64,000 bases of DNA, taken from Halichondria panicea (Eukaryota; Porifera; Demospongiae; Suberitida; Halichondriidae). The position numbers were made by a program, and so were the translations under genes. Shown in pieces: positions 1-11,667 of this stretch (position 1 is its first letter; every line of letters begins with the position of its first letter). The notes under the pieces were generated by a model. That model saw only the letters and a program-made list of their open reading frames with translations, was not told where the DNA came from and did no database searches. The DNA is taken from contig NC_087377.1 in NCBI RefSeq assembly GCF_963675165.1, positions 12,324,632 through 12,388,631 of the forward strand, written 5' to 3'.

Positions 1-144
1 TGCTTTTCTAGTTCTTAAATAGCTAGCTCTATTAAATTATGTCATGTCAAGCTAGAATGCTCATGAAGTGCATTATGATATGAATGATCGATCTGTTCAT
101 CACCCTGTTAGATTCTTCCACTATACACTTCTGGATACATGTAG

Positions 145-2072
145 GTATTCCGTTGGTGTTGGGTGAACTGACTCGTGACTATACTGGGACCCCCTGTACT
201 GGAGATGTGGTCTCGCTCACTTGTACAGTGCCTGGAATGTTGTTGGGATGGGATATCCCTGATTCAAATAATCACATAGTACTTGACAGTGGAAGTGAAC
301 TTCCATTCGTAAGAAATCCATACACAGTAACATCACTTGTGATCAATTCCAATATCACCTCCAATTTGATTTTCCCTGCGATGGAGGGGATCACTATTGG
401 TTGTTTTCCTGTAGGACAGTTGCAGCTGAGGGAAGAACTCACCATACGGACAGTAGGTGAGGTTATATTGAGGTTATTATTACAATATCATGCTCTTTAC
501 AGATACTCCTTTACCACCAAATGGATTCAGTAAATCAATTCTGAGTAGCTCAGCCGATGTAGTTAGTGTAGCTGTTGGTTGGAACCCTCCTACTGAGACT
601 GGTGGTAGAGATGACCTCGACTACACAGTAACTATCTCACCTCCGGCCCAGCTCTCTACTACCGTCCTCACATCCACCTCTGTCACTGTGACTGCTCAAT
701 ACAATGTGGACTACACTATCAGTGTTGTGGCTACCAATTGTGCTGGGAACAGTACAACAGCTGGGTACAACTTTAGGATCGGTGAGTCAACATCGTCTAA
801 ATTTAAACAGTACACTACACTGACTCCCTCTAGTGCAGGCAACTGTCCTGTGTTGACCGACCCCATGAATGGAGCGTTTGGACCAACCACCAGTAGTTTA
901 CCAGGATCCATAGTAACTATCCAGTGTGACGCTGGGTATTTGTCTGCTGTTACGATGGTGACATGTGAAAGTACACTGATGTGGAGTCCAGACCCTGACG
1001 CTATTGAGTGTACATCACTAACCACACCTACTCCCACAATTTGTGAGTTTAAGCTCTTGGCTATATATTTACCCCATGTGTGCATGTGCAGCGAGCAGCA
1101 GGGGTGGAGTGATTGGTGTGTGTGTGTCGGTTTGTGTGTGTGTGTGGACACAAAATGAGCTGTTTGAGCGAACTAGACACTTTCATAGGCTGCTTTAACT
1201 GCTCTACTTAAATATAGTTGAAACTTGTAGGCGATCTTCGAAGGTGAAAAACTAATACGAAATATAAGTGCCTCGAAAATTTCGCGCTATACGGTATATG
1301 ATTGTGAATCTATAAAGCAACGATTAGATTGATTAGTTTTTCACCTTTGAAGATCGCCTACAAGTTTCAACTATATTTATTAAGTTATACGCTATACGGT
1401 ATTACCCTAATGATAAAGATGTTACGGTAAAAAGTTATTGTATCCATTTTGCTGCTGTGCGATGAAGCTCAACGCACAGGGTGAATGCTCTACTGAGCAT
1501 CTTGTTATGGAAATAATACTTCCAACAGTATGTTAATTACACAGCTCCTCCAATGAACTGCACGGCTCCACTATCCCCACCAAGGAATGGCACCATCAGT
1601 GATCATTCAGTACCAGCTATTCCTGGTACACAAGTGACCTTTCAGTGTGACAACGGACTGTTCCCTGAGGGGATAATGACTGCCACCTGTCTAGCTACAG
1701 GAGAGTGGGACAAGAATCCAGGGGAAATTGTCTGCAGAGGCAAGTTTATTCATATATAGTCATGCTTCTATATACCTTGAACCACCTACAGCTGTTTCTT
1801 ACAATAGCAGATTATCTGATGGGAGTCGATTTGATGCAGCTGTCTCCATCAGTGTGGTTGTCACGGCAGTTCTATTCACCGTCATTGGATTGTTGATGGG
1901 ACTCTTGATAATGTATTTGTTCATGCATAAGAAGAATGTGTACTCTCTAGCAGCTAAAGAGCAAGCTAACGTAGGACCCACTGTATCAGCTGGTCCTGTT
2001 TATGAGGAGGTGTCACCCAAAGAGGAGATTGAACTGAACACTAATCAGGCGTATGGACCAGTAGGACTGTGA
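145..2072 (+). CDS. R1: Ig-FN3-CCP-CCP transmembrane receptor (5' end cut by window)
   Basis: The signal-peptide exon would lie before base 1. Exons inferred from splice borders, all phase 1 in and out: 145-456 Ig-like (LTC, then Trp in LGWD, then GCF as the second Cys strand); 503-781 FN3 (WNPP, DYTV, NCAGNS); 839-1042 CCP; 1545-1739 CCP; 1792-2072 membrane and tail, stop TGA. The visible 424 codons join without a stop. The helix is VVVTAVLFTVIGLLMGLLI, followed by basic MHKK and a tail with VYSLA, GPVYEEV and NQAYGPVGL. The intron after the second CCP starts with GC (GCAAGT). The intron at 1043-1544 holds a TG run and an inverted repeat. By family logic this is a cell-surface recognition protein with a tyrosine-based tail; no ligand can be read from sequence. 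R8 is its closest relative in the Ig exon. Confidence 0.82.
1211..1377. repeat. Inverted repeat in R1 intron
   Basis: Arms at about 1211-1256 and 1332-1377 are near-perfect reverse complements (they contain GAAACTTGTAGGCGATCTTC). The surrounding 1.1-1.5 kb recurs in degraded form at about 36.96-37.29 kb just upstream of R6, so it is a dispersed element, not an R1-specific structure. Confidence 0.75.
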
Positions 2073-2637
2073 AACTTGTGGTACTTTCACCAACAGCTAA
2101 TGTACATGTATGTAAACAATTAACACAATAATATAGCATGTACTGCATCTATTCATTATCAACAACTTAGAACAATGTAAACAGAGTTGTTGGCATAAGT
2201 CATGTAGCTACGTATATAGTCAAAGACTCACATTGGATCGTGTTGTTCTATTCTCCCTCTGAGGATCATTCTCCCAAGCAGATGACATATAGTGAAGTGA
2301 GACAGTCCACTTCGATCAGCAGACTGCACCAGGACATTGTCACTGCTCTGAGGGTGGAGTACAGTAATAAGTGGAGTATGAGGATCCTACTAAAATTATT
2401 GAAATAGCTTAAATGTAGGAAACAAAGACTGAGCAACATTGAACACTCAAAGAAGTTAGTCACAGTACAATTACACAAATACAACAAATGTTATGTGGAA
2501 AATCTACTTCGAAAGTTTCTTACAGTGTCAGCTTTTGAGGAAAATTAGGTGATCTAGCTGTCCAACCCACGCTATCGATAGTACAACATACATCACTGAA
2601 GTAACTTAATTCATAGACTTAGAGAGCATATGGTCAC

Positions 2638-2744
2638 CTCCAGAGGATGTCTGACAAGTGCTAGTGTATTTGACGTTATCACGCAATGGCATCAATGCAC
2701 TGAACTTATAGTGATTCGTACACGCATGTCAGACCTCCTCTGGA
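2638..2744. mobile_element. Short inverted-repeat element
   Basis: Ends read CTCCAGAGGATGTCTGAC and the approximate reverse complement GTCAGACCTCCTCTGGAG. A related but truncated sequence lies at about 48855-48966 in another copy of the duplicated block. The ends resemble those of the 56841-56982 element. Confidence 0.6.
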
Positions 2745-3236
2745 GTCATGCTGAATGATACAATGAGTATCCTTTTTTTTATCACCCATCTCACCAGTTT
2801 AAGCAGTGTCCCCAGGAGGTTGATGTGTTGAGGGTAGTGTCTGTGTTGTAGTGTCTCAGCACAGAGGGGGAGAAGGGAGGACACTCGGTCACCACACCCA
2901 CTTACACCACTCAGCTCTCCAGCAGGAGAATGAAACTGAAGATTAGATTTGGTTAAAACTGCTATTACGTATAACTCAATCTGCAATTCCTCTATTACAT
3001 CGCACAACACATTCATAAGCTCACTTGAGGAATCTCTTGTGTACACTGGCCCACATTTATCTACCACAACAATCTACAAAAACACGTATCTTATCCAAAC
3101 ACCTTTGTACACATGAGCTAGCATACCTTTATCCCATACCCCACTATACCATAAAGCTCTACACATCGTCATGGAAACACTACAACAGTACACTCAACAG
3201 TCGTCTCCCGTACGGTTTCAGACAATCCTTGTTCAC

Positions 3237-3238
<2 letters not shown>

Positions 3239-3267
<29 letters not shown>

Positions 3268-3268
3268 A
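3239..3268. repeat. (TG)n microsatellite, short allele
   Basis: About 15 TG units directly after TGTTCACCTC. The same repeat at the homologous position in other copies of the HEAT-like block is much longer (43814-43933, 49478-49583) or similarly short (56711-56731). Confidence 0.9.
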
Positions 3269-3479
3269 TAAGGATCTCAACTAACAATGTGTGCTGCAGA
3301 AATATCATGGATTTGGCTAGCTCGTCCATATTTGTATTCCAAGCACGGAAACTCACCACTTTGTGGATGTGCTGCTCTACCAGCTGCACTCCCCTGGTCT
3401 GTGTGATCACACTCCAGGTCTCCTGACAGTAGAGCCTCACACCATCAGCCATGTAGTACCTGAAGGGGGAGGGAGAGAT

Positions 3480-4560
3480 AGTGAAATACAGTGGAACAAT
3501 AAACAAAAAACCTAGAGACAAGGGACACCGTAATAATAAGGACAGTGCTTCCGTCCTCGAAACTTCCTACTCACACTATATAACCTCTGAACAAAAGGAA
3601 ACCTCTCTCTCTATCATATCAAGTGCCGTAAATATCAATAACAATAGACAGTACGTAACATTTTAAAATGGTATATGCATCAGTCAACCAAAAAACACAT
3701 TCTGTACTAGGGTGGGTAGATTTGGTAAAGACTTCAGAATGAATAAGCAATAATAACACTCTGATCCAAACAGCCGGTAAAGACCCACTATACACTAAGC
3801 ATGAAGTGAGACAATAATTAAGTGTGTGTGTGGATTATAGTATTAACCATACCCTCGCGAAAATATGCCAACCCTTTTCTGCAAGAAGTTTAGGCTTATT
3901 AGGGGACTGGGCGTTTAATCACAAACAGCGAGTTTTCATTCGGCCACCCGCGGCCTCAAATCGAGGTTTACACTTTGTTCTATATGACAATTAATTCTTT
4001 ATTAATTCATTGTATTTTCATTTCAATACAATTGACAACAACAATGTTATAAACTAATGCATACATGAGTATGATTAAAGCATGATAAGGGAATGAACAT
4101 GAAGAAGTGGACTCTGACTCTATTCGTTGCTTGTCAGATGTAGCAGCGAAATTTCCCAAAGGTAGGTCATACTTCTACAGAGCAGCTATCAGGTACTTTG
4201 TTTCAGAAAACCAAGGCAAGGTAACCTGCAAAATTGGCCTGGGTGATGACTTTCTTTTCAGATTTGTGTTAATTGTTCCTGATCTCTTTTCTGCATATAG
4301 GACTAGTTGTTCCTTGCATATACATGTACATCTTCAAGGGCAAACAGATCCACACATAAATTATGTCTTTTTGGTCCAGCAAATGACGAGTCAAAATACA
4401 CTTGTGCAAAAACTTTGAAGTAAAAGAGGGGATGGGCGTTTATTCAAGATGTGTGTTAGAATGAATAGCTGTGTTAATTGTTCCCTTAACTTTCTCTGCA
4501 TATAGGACTAGTTGTTCCCTGCATATACATCTTCAAAGGCAAACAGATCCACACATAATT
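3480..4560. other. Non-coding stretch with duplicated intron sequence
   Basis: The part at 3690-3790 (TGTACTAGGGTGGGTAGATT and following) is repeated at about 5525, 42400, 50845 and 57645, inside the duplicated HEAT-like blocks. Between 4270 and 4570 there is a local direct duplication (ATAGGACTAGTTGTTCC at about 4300 and 4503). No supportable gene was seen. Confidence 0.55.
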
Positions 4561-5020
4561 ATGTCTTTTTGGTCCAGAAATACAGAGCAACATTGAACAC
4601 ACCCAAATGCATGTAGTCACAGCACAATTACACAAATACGATTGATGTTATGTGGAAAATCTACTCTGAGCAGTGTCTCCAGGAGGTTGATGTGTTGAGG
4701 GTAGTGTCTGTGTTGTAGTGTCTCAGCACAGAGGGGAGGAGGGAGGACACTTAGCCTGGTTCTGGGAGATGTAGAAGTCCACCTGCACACACGCACATGC
4801 ACCATGCAACATCACAGCAAGATAGATCTGCTAAAAAATGTGTGCTGCAAAAATATCATGGATTTGGCTAGCTTATCCACATTAATTTTGTATTCCACGC
4901 ACGGAAACTCACGCATTTTGTGGATGTGCTGCTCTACCAGCTGCACTCTCCTTGTCTGTGTGACCACCCTCCAGGTCTTGAGAGTACAGCCTCATACCCT
5001 CAGCCACATAGTACCTGAGA
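4560..5020 (-). pseudogene. HEAT-repeat-like gene fragments, copy 2
   Basis: A short, rearranged copy of the same minus-strand exons: about 4910-5015 (YYVAEGMRLYSQ then a frameshift), 4745-4790 (VDFYISQ-like) and 4650-4735 (CAETLQHRHYPQHINLLETL). The pieces sit next to each other without the spacing of the other copies, so this is a deletion derivative. Confidence 0.5.
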
Positions 5021-5629
5021 GGGAGGAAGAAATACATAGTGAAATACAGTGGAACAATAAACAAAGAATCAGAAAAAATAAGTAAAACTTATATATATAA
5101 AGGTAAAAATTTCCCACGCAAAATATAATTCCGAGCGAAGCAAGGCTCTAATCAGGTTCATTTTAGTGGTGGTAGTGGACAACAACGGCAAACACATTCA
5201 TTAGAAGTAGTGGCCTAAATTGGCGGTTTGACTTCGGTTGCGTTAGTGATTGTACTATAAGGACCTTTTAGCTCAGGTCTACAGCTCAGAAGGCATTTTT
5301 CAAGCTTTCTTGTCATTATAAGCTACATAATGGTTGATGATTCGTGACATTTAGATCATTATCATACACAACCCTATTGTGACACACCTCAACATTAGCA
5401 CTGCAGTGTATCCGTAGTTACAATCTGCAAGGACAACCTCTCTACCATGTATAAAGTGGTGAAAAACCTACAGAATAAACATAATAGAGTTGTAAATGGT
5501 AACCATCATTCAACCAATATGCACATTCTGTACTAGAGTGGGTAGATTTGGTAGAGACTTCAGAATGGAATTACACTGAGCCCAAACTGATGGTAAATTA
5601 AGACCCACTCTACAAGTGAGGCAACAGTG

Positions 5630-6130
5630 TGTGTGTGGGACACACACGCACGCACGCACGCACGCACGCACGCACACACGCACACACACACACACACACA
5701 TGCACACACACACACATGCACACACACACACACACACACACACTACCGTATACCTCGCTTGCGCATGCACACCGAGGCATAATAATATTTGTAGTTTGGA
5801 GTCTACATGATACCAAAACTACATAGTCATACAAGAACAATTTGGAAAGTCATTAGCGACCTTATAATTAGAGTATACAGTGTATACACACATACATTGT
5901 CTCTGCAAATACTATAATATAAGCGAGGTATTGTACTATACACAGAAAGCACTTGTGTGTCAGCAAATGAATCGCATAGTGGACAGTTTTGACGTCTCAG
6001 GCGCATCACAGCAATAATGTTATGGAACATTTAATTTGATTTGGCGATCTTCGATAAAATCGACTGAATTGCTAGATTTTCCAGTTATACTGTAGCACTG
6101 ACAGCTATTTTGAATATTGGCAGCAAAAAA
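5630..6130. repeat. Dispersed repeat family A with internal (CA)n
   Basis: A CA/CG-CA run (5638-5745) is followed by ACTACCGTATACCTCGCTTG, then a conserved tail containing ACTGACAGCTATTTTGAATA. The same order recurs at 9000-9590 and in part at 18440-18780, 32955-33190 and 45470-45800 (minus strand). Apparent long open frames here are microsatellite artefacts. Confidence 0.8.
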
Positions 6131-6265
6131 ATTATTACTTAATCACTTCCGTCAAGTAACCAGTATTAATTGTCATTGCGATACGTACAAATCTTCAATA
6201 GTGGGGAAATGAGATAATAATTGAGCAGGTAATACGATTATTGTCAGAAGCTTATTCTCAAGAGC

Positions 6266-6273
6266 TATATAAG
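6266..6273 (+). promoter_or_regulatory. TATA-box-like motif
   Basis: TATATAAG with flanks AGAGC..AGCC. It lies about 70 bp before an ATG (6336) that opens a short hydrophobic frame, MDAWLAFVFTHCFVNVL. No phase-1 donor follows, so it does not fit the receptor signal-peptide exons, and the promoter call is only suggestive. Confidence 0.2.
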
Positions 6274-6875
6274 AGCCAATTAGACAAAGGCTAACATCTG
6301 TATGCTACACAGAAAATAGCCCTAGCTCTGTCGACATGGATGCATGGTTAGCTTTTGTCTTCACACACTGCTTTGTAAACGTACTTTGATACGGTTGCAC
6401 AGAGAGAGAAGGCTCACAAAATTAGGCTGAAACTGGAGTATAGCAAAGACTGCAGTAATTATATGCTAGGTGTTCAGGCTGTAAGCAGGATATGAGTATA
6501 ATTGTGTTGTGTCAGTGATGAATAAGCTAGCAGAGTATACTACTTTTCGTATATTACATGAACCATGCATATAAGTACTTCATTAAGTTGACAATTAAGG
6601 TGAGGTGAACGAGTTAAAACCACGCCCACATACGATTTTTCTCCTTGCACATTAATTTTTATGTACAACTTTTGCTGGGTCACTGCATGTTATTTACTAA
6701 TAGGTGACTATTGTAAGTAAAAAGAGTTCATAGCCTGGTCAAGGCAAAACTAGCATGCATGCATTTGCTACCCGATAGAATTATAGAGTTAATTGGGATT
6801 AGCATGCAACAGTATTATATATATATATAGTTATGCATGTAAACTACTAGATTTTGATGATGACCTGCATGATGT

Positions 6876-7158
6876 CAAGAGTATATGATATAGAGAGAGT
6901 ATCGAACGTAGGCATATACTGTACATCAGATGTATGCAGAGAGTAACGTGACTTCCTGTATCTGTCACAAGCTTGGAATTTGCACACTGACCAATCCAAG
7001 CGTGGGTGATGTAATCTACTTTCTTGATAGATTACATCACCCACACTTGGATTGGTCAGTGCAAATTGTGACAGATACAGGAGTCACGTTACTCTCCGTA
7101 TACATCTGATGTACAGTATGCCTACGTTCGATACTCTCTTCTCTATCATATACTCTTG
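6876..7158. mobile_element. Foldback MITE, copy 1
   Basis: A 283-bp near-palindrome. The arms begin with CAAGAGTATATGATA and meet at about 7020. A second copy lies at 31194-31527, which has gained an extra internal duplication of TGGGTGATGTAATCTA. It would form a long hairpin if transcribed and carries no coding capacity. Confidence 0.85.
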
Positions 7159-7159
7159 C

Positions 7160-7767
7160 TGATGTGTATAGGCCTATAGGGACAAAACAAAAACAGCTGT
7201 TGACTGTCATGTGCTCGAAAGCATTGTCAAGTACCGTACTATACGTGTACATATAAGCTATTAAAATAGACAATGAGGGACTGTATACATAGAATTCCTA
7301 TTATTAATTTTCGATGTTGATGCATTATAGTAACAATTGGTGTGTATAATAATCAACCCAGAGTGCCCACTGCAGTGTACACAATGTCATGAGCAATAGT
7401 GCACTGGCTGCTTCATAGCTACAAGTTATAGGTACACAGTGAGAGTTGGGCCTAACAAACAATAGTAGGTACAGGGTGTTTTCCTATATATAATTATATA
7501 TATTCCTATATAGGAATATATATAATACCTCGAACTTTAGGCCTATATTATAACGAATAAAGGACTTGAGAAACACAGTGAGGGTACAATAATTATTATA
7601 ATCAGTGATTGAAATGAAATGTGTGATGAGCTATGTGTTAACAGTAATCCTGCCTATATCAATACTAGCCGATGCTATAGACAATGTACTTCTACAAATG
7701 TTCCTTAATTGATGAGCAGTTATAAACGATAAATCCATACTACATACCTATTATAGTGCTTGGCGCA
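7160..7767. other. Non-coding AT-rich stretch
   Basis: Contains a short palindromic run of TATATA and CCTATATAGG units near 7480-7530. No gene, RNA or clear element was seen. Confidence 0.4.
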
Positions 7768-7980
7768 TTATTTAGAAGGGCGTGGAGGTGCCGGGGATTC
7801 ATTTTTAGGGGCTGGTTTAGTGGGGCGGGCTGGAACCATCTCTGTATGAGGAAAGAGAGATATGACAAATGTATATAGCTCCACGAAATACGTACATGCA
7901 TGCATGTGCACAATTATTGAAGCATTGATTATGGCAGAACCACGGTGACGCGGCCTCGGGGGTGGGGGAACTTGATGCAT
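7768..7980 (-). CDS. Proline-rich C-terminal exons of an unidentified minus-strand gene
   Basis: Two short minus-strand exons can be joined: 7980-7941 (reads VPPPPRPRHR, phase 0 in and phase 1 out, weak donor GTTCTG) and 7841-7768 (reads VPARPTKPAP then PAPPRPSK and stop TAA). The intron ends CTCATACAG. The peptide is rich in PxxP, typical of SH3-binding cytoplasmic tails. No upstream transmembrane or extracellular exon could be identified, so this may be a gene fragment. The splice model rests on frame continuity only. Confidence 0.35.
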   Translation of the reverse strand: MHQVPPPPRPRHRGSAIINASIIVHMHACTYFVELYTFVISLFPHTEMVPARPTKPAPKNESPAPPRPSK

Positions 7981-8012
7981 CTGATATCTCAGTATTAACT
8001 CATTACCTCAAC

Positions 8013-8960
8013 CTACAGATACCAGCACCTTTCACCTTTTCGTACGCTTAATGAGATAGTAAGTATACATACTATACATTTACAGTCGTAGTACATAGTA
8101 AAATGTGCATGTGTATTATGTACATGGGTGCATGGTTGGTTCGTAGTACATAGTAAAATGTGCATGAGTATTATGTACATGGGTGCGCATGGTGGCACCC
8201 ATGCAGCTTACCGTTAATTTAGGAGGGCATGCATGAGGGACCCGGAGGCAGTACATGCCCTTAGTATAGTCCAGGGCTGTCCTCTTTTTCAACTTGGTGA
8301 GAAAGAGGGAATGGGAGGGTACGAGGCTTCGTCATACTAGCTTGTACATGCACGGTCTTTTATATAGCATTCATGTTCAACTCCACTAGCAAACGGACAT
8401 GTGAGTGAGTGGGTGGAGTAGAGATTGGTCATTGGAATGTTTTACACCCATTATTATTATAACTAGGCTGTCGTGTACTTCACGGTTTTTATCGCGTATT
8501 GCACACTTACAGTGCATGTCATGGCTCACGTGAAAATCACACGCAGACATTTTTCTAGTCTGCTTCTTTGCAAATTTGGCAAAAATTAACGTTGACCCAC
8601 TATGAAAAAAAGCACCATAGGTGCTGATGCTTTGGTGGAGGTACCAAAGCTACATAACACATAAAGCTACTTATAGCTAGCTTTTGTACAGGCATTGATT
8701 ATAATTATCATTATGAACGTTTTTGGATACAAAATCCAAGGAAACTCAAAGAGTGGGTAATAATCGACGATGATTGTTGTTAAAAACGATCGATGCCAAA
8801 AGTTCAAGTCTAGGCTGCAAGTCAGCAGAGCCTTGCAGCTTTCTTCTCACTCTTGCATGCAGCTACCAATATAGCTAGCGTTCTAGTGCAGAGCTAACTA
8901 CTAAGTAGAGTAGTAACACTCGGCGAACAAGCTTTGCTACAGACTCTTCTAAAAAGGCTG
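8013..8960. other. Non-coding region with local duplication
   Basis: A direct duplication of about 75 bp (CGTAGTACATAGTAAAATGT near 8087 and 8142) is present. The rest shows no supportable coding sequence. From about 8810 the sequence grades into repeat family A. Confidence 0.45.
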
Positions 8961-8999
8961 CTGCAATGGCATAAGCAAAACTAGGCATAACTCGAGAAC

Positions 9000-9102
9000 G
9001 AAGCTTTATTTTGCAAATCCACAAATACCAATCCAAGAAAACATGACTAGAAGCCTATAGAAACTCTTACTTGCACTTCATTGATCCTTGAGCAGCTGTA
9101 AC

Positions 9103-9160
<58 letters not shown>

Positions 9161-9590
9161 TGCAAACACACTACCGTATACCTCGCTTGCGCATGCGCAC
9201 CAAGGCATTATAATGTTTGTAGTTTGGACTCTACAGATACCAAAACTAGATAGTCATACAAGAACATTTTGGAGAGATTCATTAGCGACCTAGGAGAACA
9301 GAACACATGCTGGTGGATAGTCCCTAATATTGTTCGATCAGTGCACAATGCAAATACTATATAAGCGAGGTCATTGTATACTACACAGAAAGCGCTTGTG
9401 TGTCAGCAAATGAATCGCATAGTGGACAGTTTTGGTGTCTCAGGCGCATCACAGCAATGATGTTATGAAAGATTTAATTTGATTTGGCGATCTTCAGTAA
9501 AATCAACCAAATTGCCAGATTTTCCAGTTATACTGTAGCACTGACAGCTATTTTGAATATTGGCTGCAAAAAATTATTACTCTAGATCTA
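9000..9590. repeat. Dispersed repeat family A, most complete copy
   Basis: Reads from ATAACTCGAGAACGAAGCTT through a (CA)n run (about 9107-9154) to the ACTGACAGCTATTTTGAATA end. This copy defines the family shared with 5630-6130, 18440-18780, 32955-33190 and 45470-45800. Confidence 0.8.
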
Positions 9591-9599
9591 TATCACTAC

Positions 9600-10600
9600 T
9601 ATACATAGCCCAAAATGGACATGCTAAACAATATTATAGCTATATTATTAGCAGTATTGCCTAATTGTTGATGTGTACAGTTATAGATAGATACACTCAC
9701 CTCTACTTGAACATCAACATTTTCTACTGTGTGAAAGTTAGAAGATCAAAGTGTACATGATGACAACAACATGTATGGTAAGTTACACTAATAAGATAGA
9801 CTTGCTGGATCTAGAATAAGATTGTACATATTATAGATCCCATTTGAGCAGGGAACTATGAGCTATAGTACGGGTACTACATAGATTGCTCTGGGCTATA
9901 TGCAAACTACAACATTATACATTAACTAGGAGCCGCTCGTTTCTTGGGCAGTGTGCTGTACTTTTTGCTACAAGGCTGCATGGGGGAAGAGCTGGGATTC
10001 TAGCTTTGGCTTCTTTGGCTTTGTTCAAGAGTATATAGTATAGGAGCCGCTCGTTTGCTGGGCTTGTTGGCTGCAAATTTTAGCTTAAGTATATCTTCAT
10101 TAGAAGTCTCGTCTCGAGGCTAGTTTTTTTTTAGTGTTGTATTATCGTTTCAGCTCTATAATTATATTTAGTGGCTTTGTGTACCTTCTACAAGGAGAGG
10201 CTGCATGTGACTATACAGTACAACATATTTAATGATTATCTCTTTCTTAAAGCTGGGCATTGTATGTAGGTAAAATCAAAGCCACTATTGGTTAGGTTGG
10301 TAAGTAATTTGCCTTATAATTGGTAGTAAGCTGGTTTTGAAGCAGCCCATTTAGTAAGTTACATCAAGGATTAAAATTTAATGTATAGGTACATGTCTCT
10401 TTGTATTGTGACTGTTCCACTAGCCATTGGTTAATACATGGAGCTCAGTAGCCAGTTTATAGCAGTACTATATATAGCTATAGAAGCATGGACTGGAGGA
10501 AATTAAAAAAATTGTTGTCAGAAACACAGATCGTCAATGCTATTTACATTGCGTTTCCCACCCTAGTATAGATATAAGAAGGGAGAGGGATGGGAAAAAC
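9600..10600. other. Non-coding region upstream of R2
   Basis: TAGGAGCCGCTCGTTT occurs twice (about 9928 and 10042), a local duplication of roughly 110 bp spacing. No gene was recognised. Confidence 0.4.
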
Positions 10601-10651
10601 GATATAGTTTAGGCTAGCATCTATACACTTCAAGCAGCACATTTATAATCA

Positions 10652-11667
10652 ATGTACTTCATTGTTTTACAGGTTGTGATGGCGTTATTTGTCGCTACAG
10701 TTACAGGTCAAGTGGTTGACATCGCTTCAGATTTAGACGTAGCCGGCCGTAGCTTTTCCTGCACTGGGGAAGTTGTCACATACACTTGTAGCGCTCAAGG
10801 AACCACCCTGTTTGTGCAGTTTCCACCATTAATAAATCAGCAAGCATTCATTAGCAGTGATCCTGTTCCTGATGTTCAAGTATTCCCTACTGCTCCGAAT
10901 GCTATTCTGACCCTGACAAGTGGAATGCCCAATTTTACTGCAAACCTGCAAATCAGAGTATCAAGTGATCTGCAGCAGATGAATTTTTCTTGTTCTACGG
11001 ACATTTCTGGCCCTCAGAACGATTTTGTACTACCACTAATTCATGAAGGTAAGTTGTCATGCCGTATATATAGCGGGTAACTTTCATTGGTGCAAATTTT
11101 CGTATGAGTGAAATATTTCGTATAGGCTAAATATTCGTACAGCTCAGAATAGTGACATAGAACCTACGAAAATGTCCACCATACAAAAATAACCCGCTAT
11201 AATTATATGATTATCCTTTCATATACAGCACAAATCGAACCACCTTCCACTGTGACATTCTCTGGAGACACGACAGTATCATGGAACCCACCTTTAAACC
11301 CCCAGTTTGACATTGATTATTATATTGTGAGAATTTACGTGGATGAAGTGTTGCACACGACTAGGAGCTCTCGTGACAATGGTCTGGACGTTACGTTGCC
11401 ATCTGGAGAAATCACTGCTGATGTCCGTACTGTTAGCACTTGTGGCAGCATTAGCGCTGCGCGACAGTCAGTGGGATCAGTCTCAGGAGGATGTGCAAAT
11501 GGATCAGTCTCCATTGCAGGTTTGTTTGCTTCTGATTTGTCTGTATATGCCCAGATCACAAAATTGTTAGCGCTGAATCAAAGCACTCAATCTTAAAAAT
11601 CTATTCTCTCTCCGTAGCTGGCTTTTTGGTTCCCATTGTTCTCATCATCATCGCTGTTATCGTATAG
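10652..11667 (+). CDS. R2: short Ig-FN3 protein with C-terminal hydrophobic segment, no tail
   Basis: Exons 10652-11048 (signal peptide plus Ig-like), 11229-11519 (FN3) and 11618-11667 (hydrophobic end, stop TAG) give 245 residues. The signal peptide is MYFIVLQVVMALFVATVTG, so here it shares an exon with the Ig domain, unlike R3-R8. The Ig shows VTYTC and MNFSC; the FN3 shows VSWNPP and DYYIV. The last exon reads AGFLVPIVLIIIAVIV and stops. Downstream of the TAG the frame would continue with YWLLTNW and four basic residues, so the stop may have replaced a normal stop-transfer and tail. As it stands, the C-terminus fits a GPI-anchor signal (small residues CANGS before the hydrophobic run). It has no CCP exon and is the most divergent plus-strand family member. 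Confidence 0.7.
11065..11203. mobile_element. MITE with TATAGCGGGT ends in R2 intron 1
   Basis: The intron begins TATAGCGGGTAAC and ends with the reverse complement AACCCGCTATA. The same ends flank a split copy at about 32480-32578 and 34134-34206. Confidence 0.7.

Larger units (their letters stand above)
2230..3465 (-). pseudogene. HEAT-repeat-like gene fragments, copy 1
   Basis: Minus-strand exon remnants that recur five or more times in the window. Recognisable pieces: about 3356-3462 (YYMADGVRLY, QETW, QLVEQHIHKVV, ending at a GTGAG donor), 3170-3230 (broken LSETV piece), 2790-2900 (CAETLQHRHYPQHINLLGTL) and 2266-2330 (VDCLTSL then frameshift). The helical, Leu/Ala/Val-rich pieces with VRxGAAAAL- and VREAAC-type signatures in the better copies suggest a HEAT/ARM-repeat protein; I do not recognise the exact orthologue. 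Frameshifts between copies show decay. An inverted-repeat insertion sits at 2638-2744. Confidence 0.55.

Noticed and set aside
711-1151. 146-codon minus-strand frame over R1 CCP exon
   Set aside because: Shadow of the plus-strand FN3/CCP exons and of the TG run; paralogous shadows appear at every receptor copy.
1960-2072. ITIM motif in the tail
   Set aside because: The residues before the tyrosine in GPVYEEV give Pro at -2, not the S/I/V/L needed; the pattern fits an SH2 ligand or ITAM-like spacing better.
5510-5840. Overlapping open frames on both strands rich in His-Thr or Cys-Val
   Set aside because: They translate the CA/TG microsatellite of repeat family A; the same artefact occurs at 18.5-18.8, 43.8-43.98, 45.5-45.8 and 49.3-49.66 kb.
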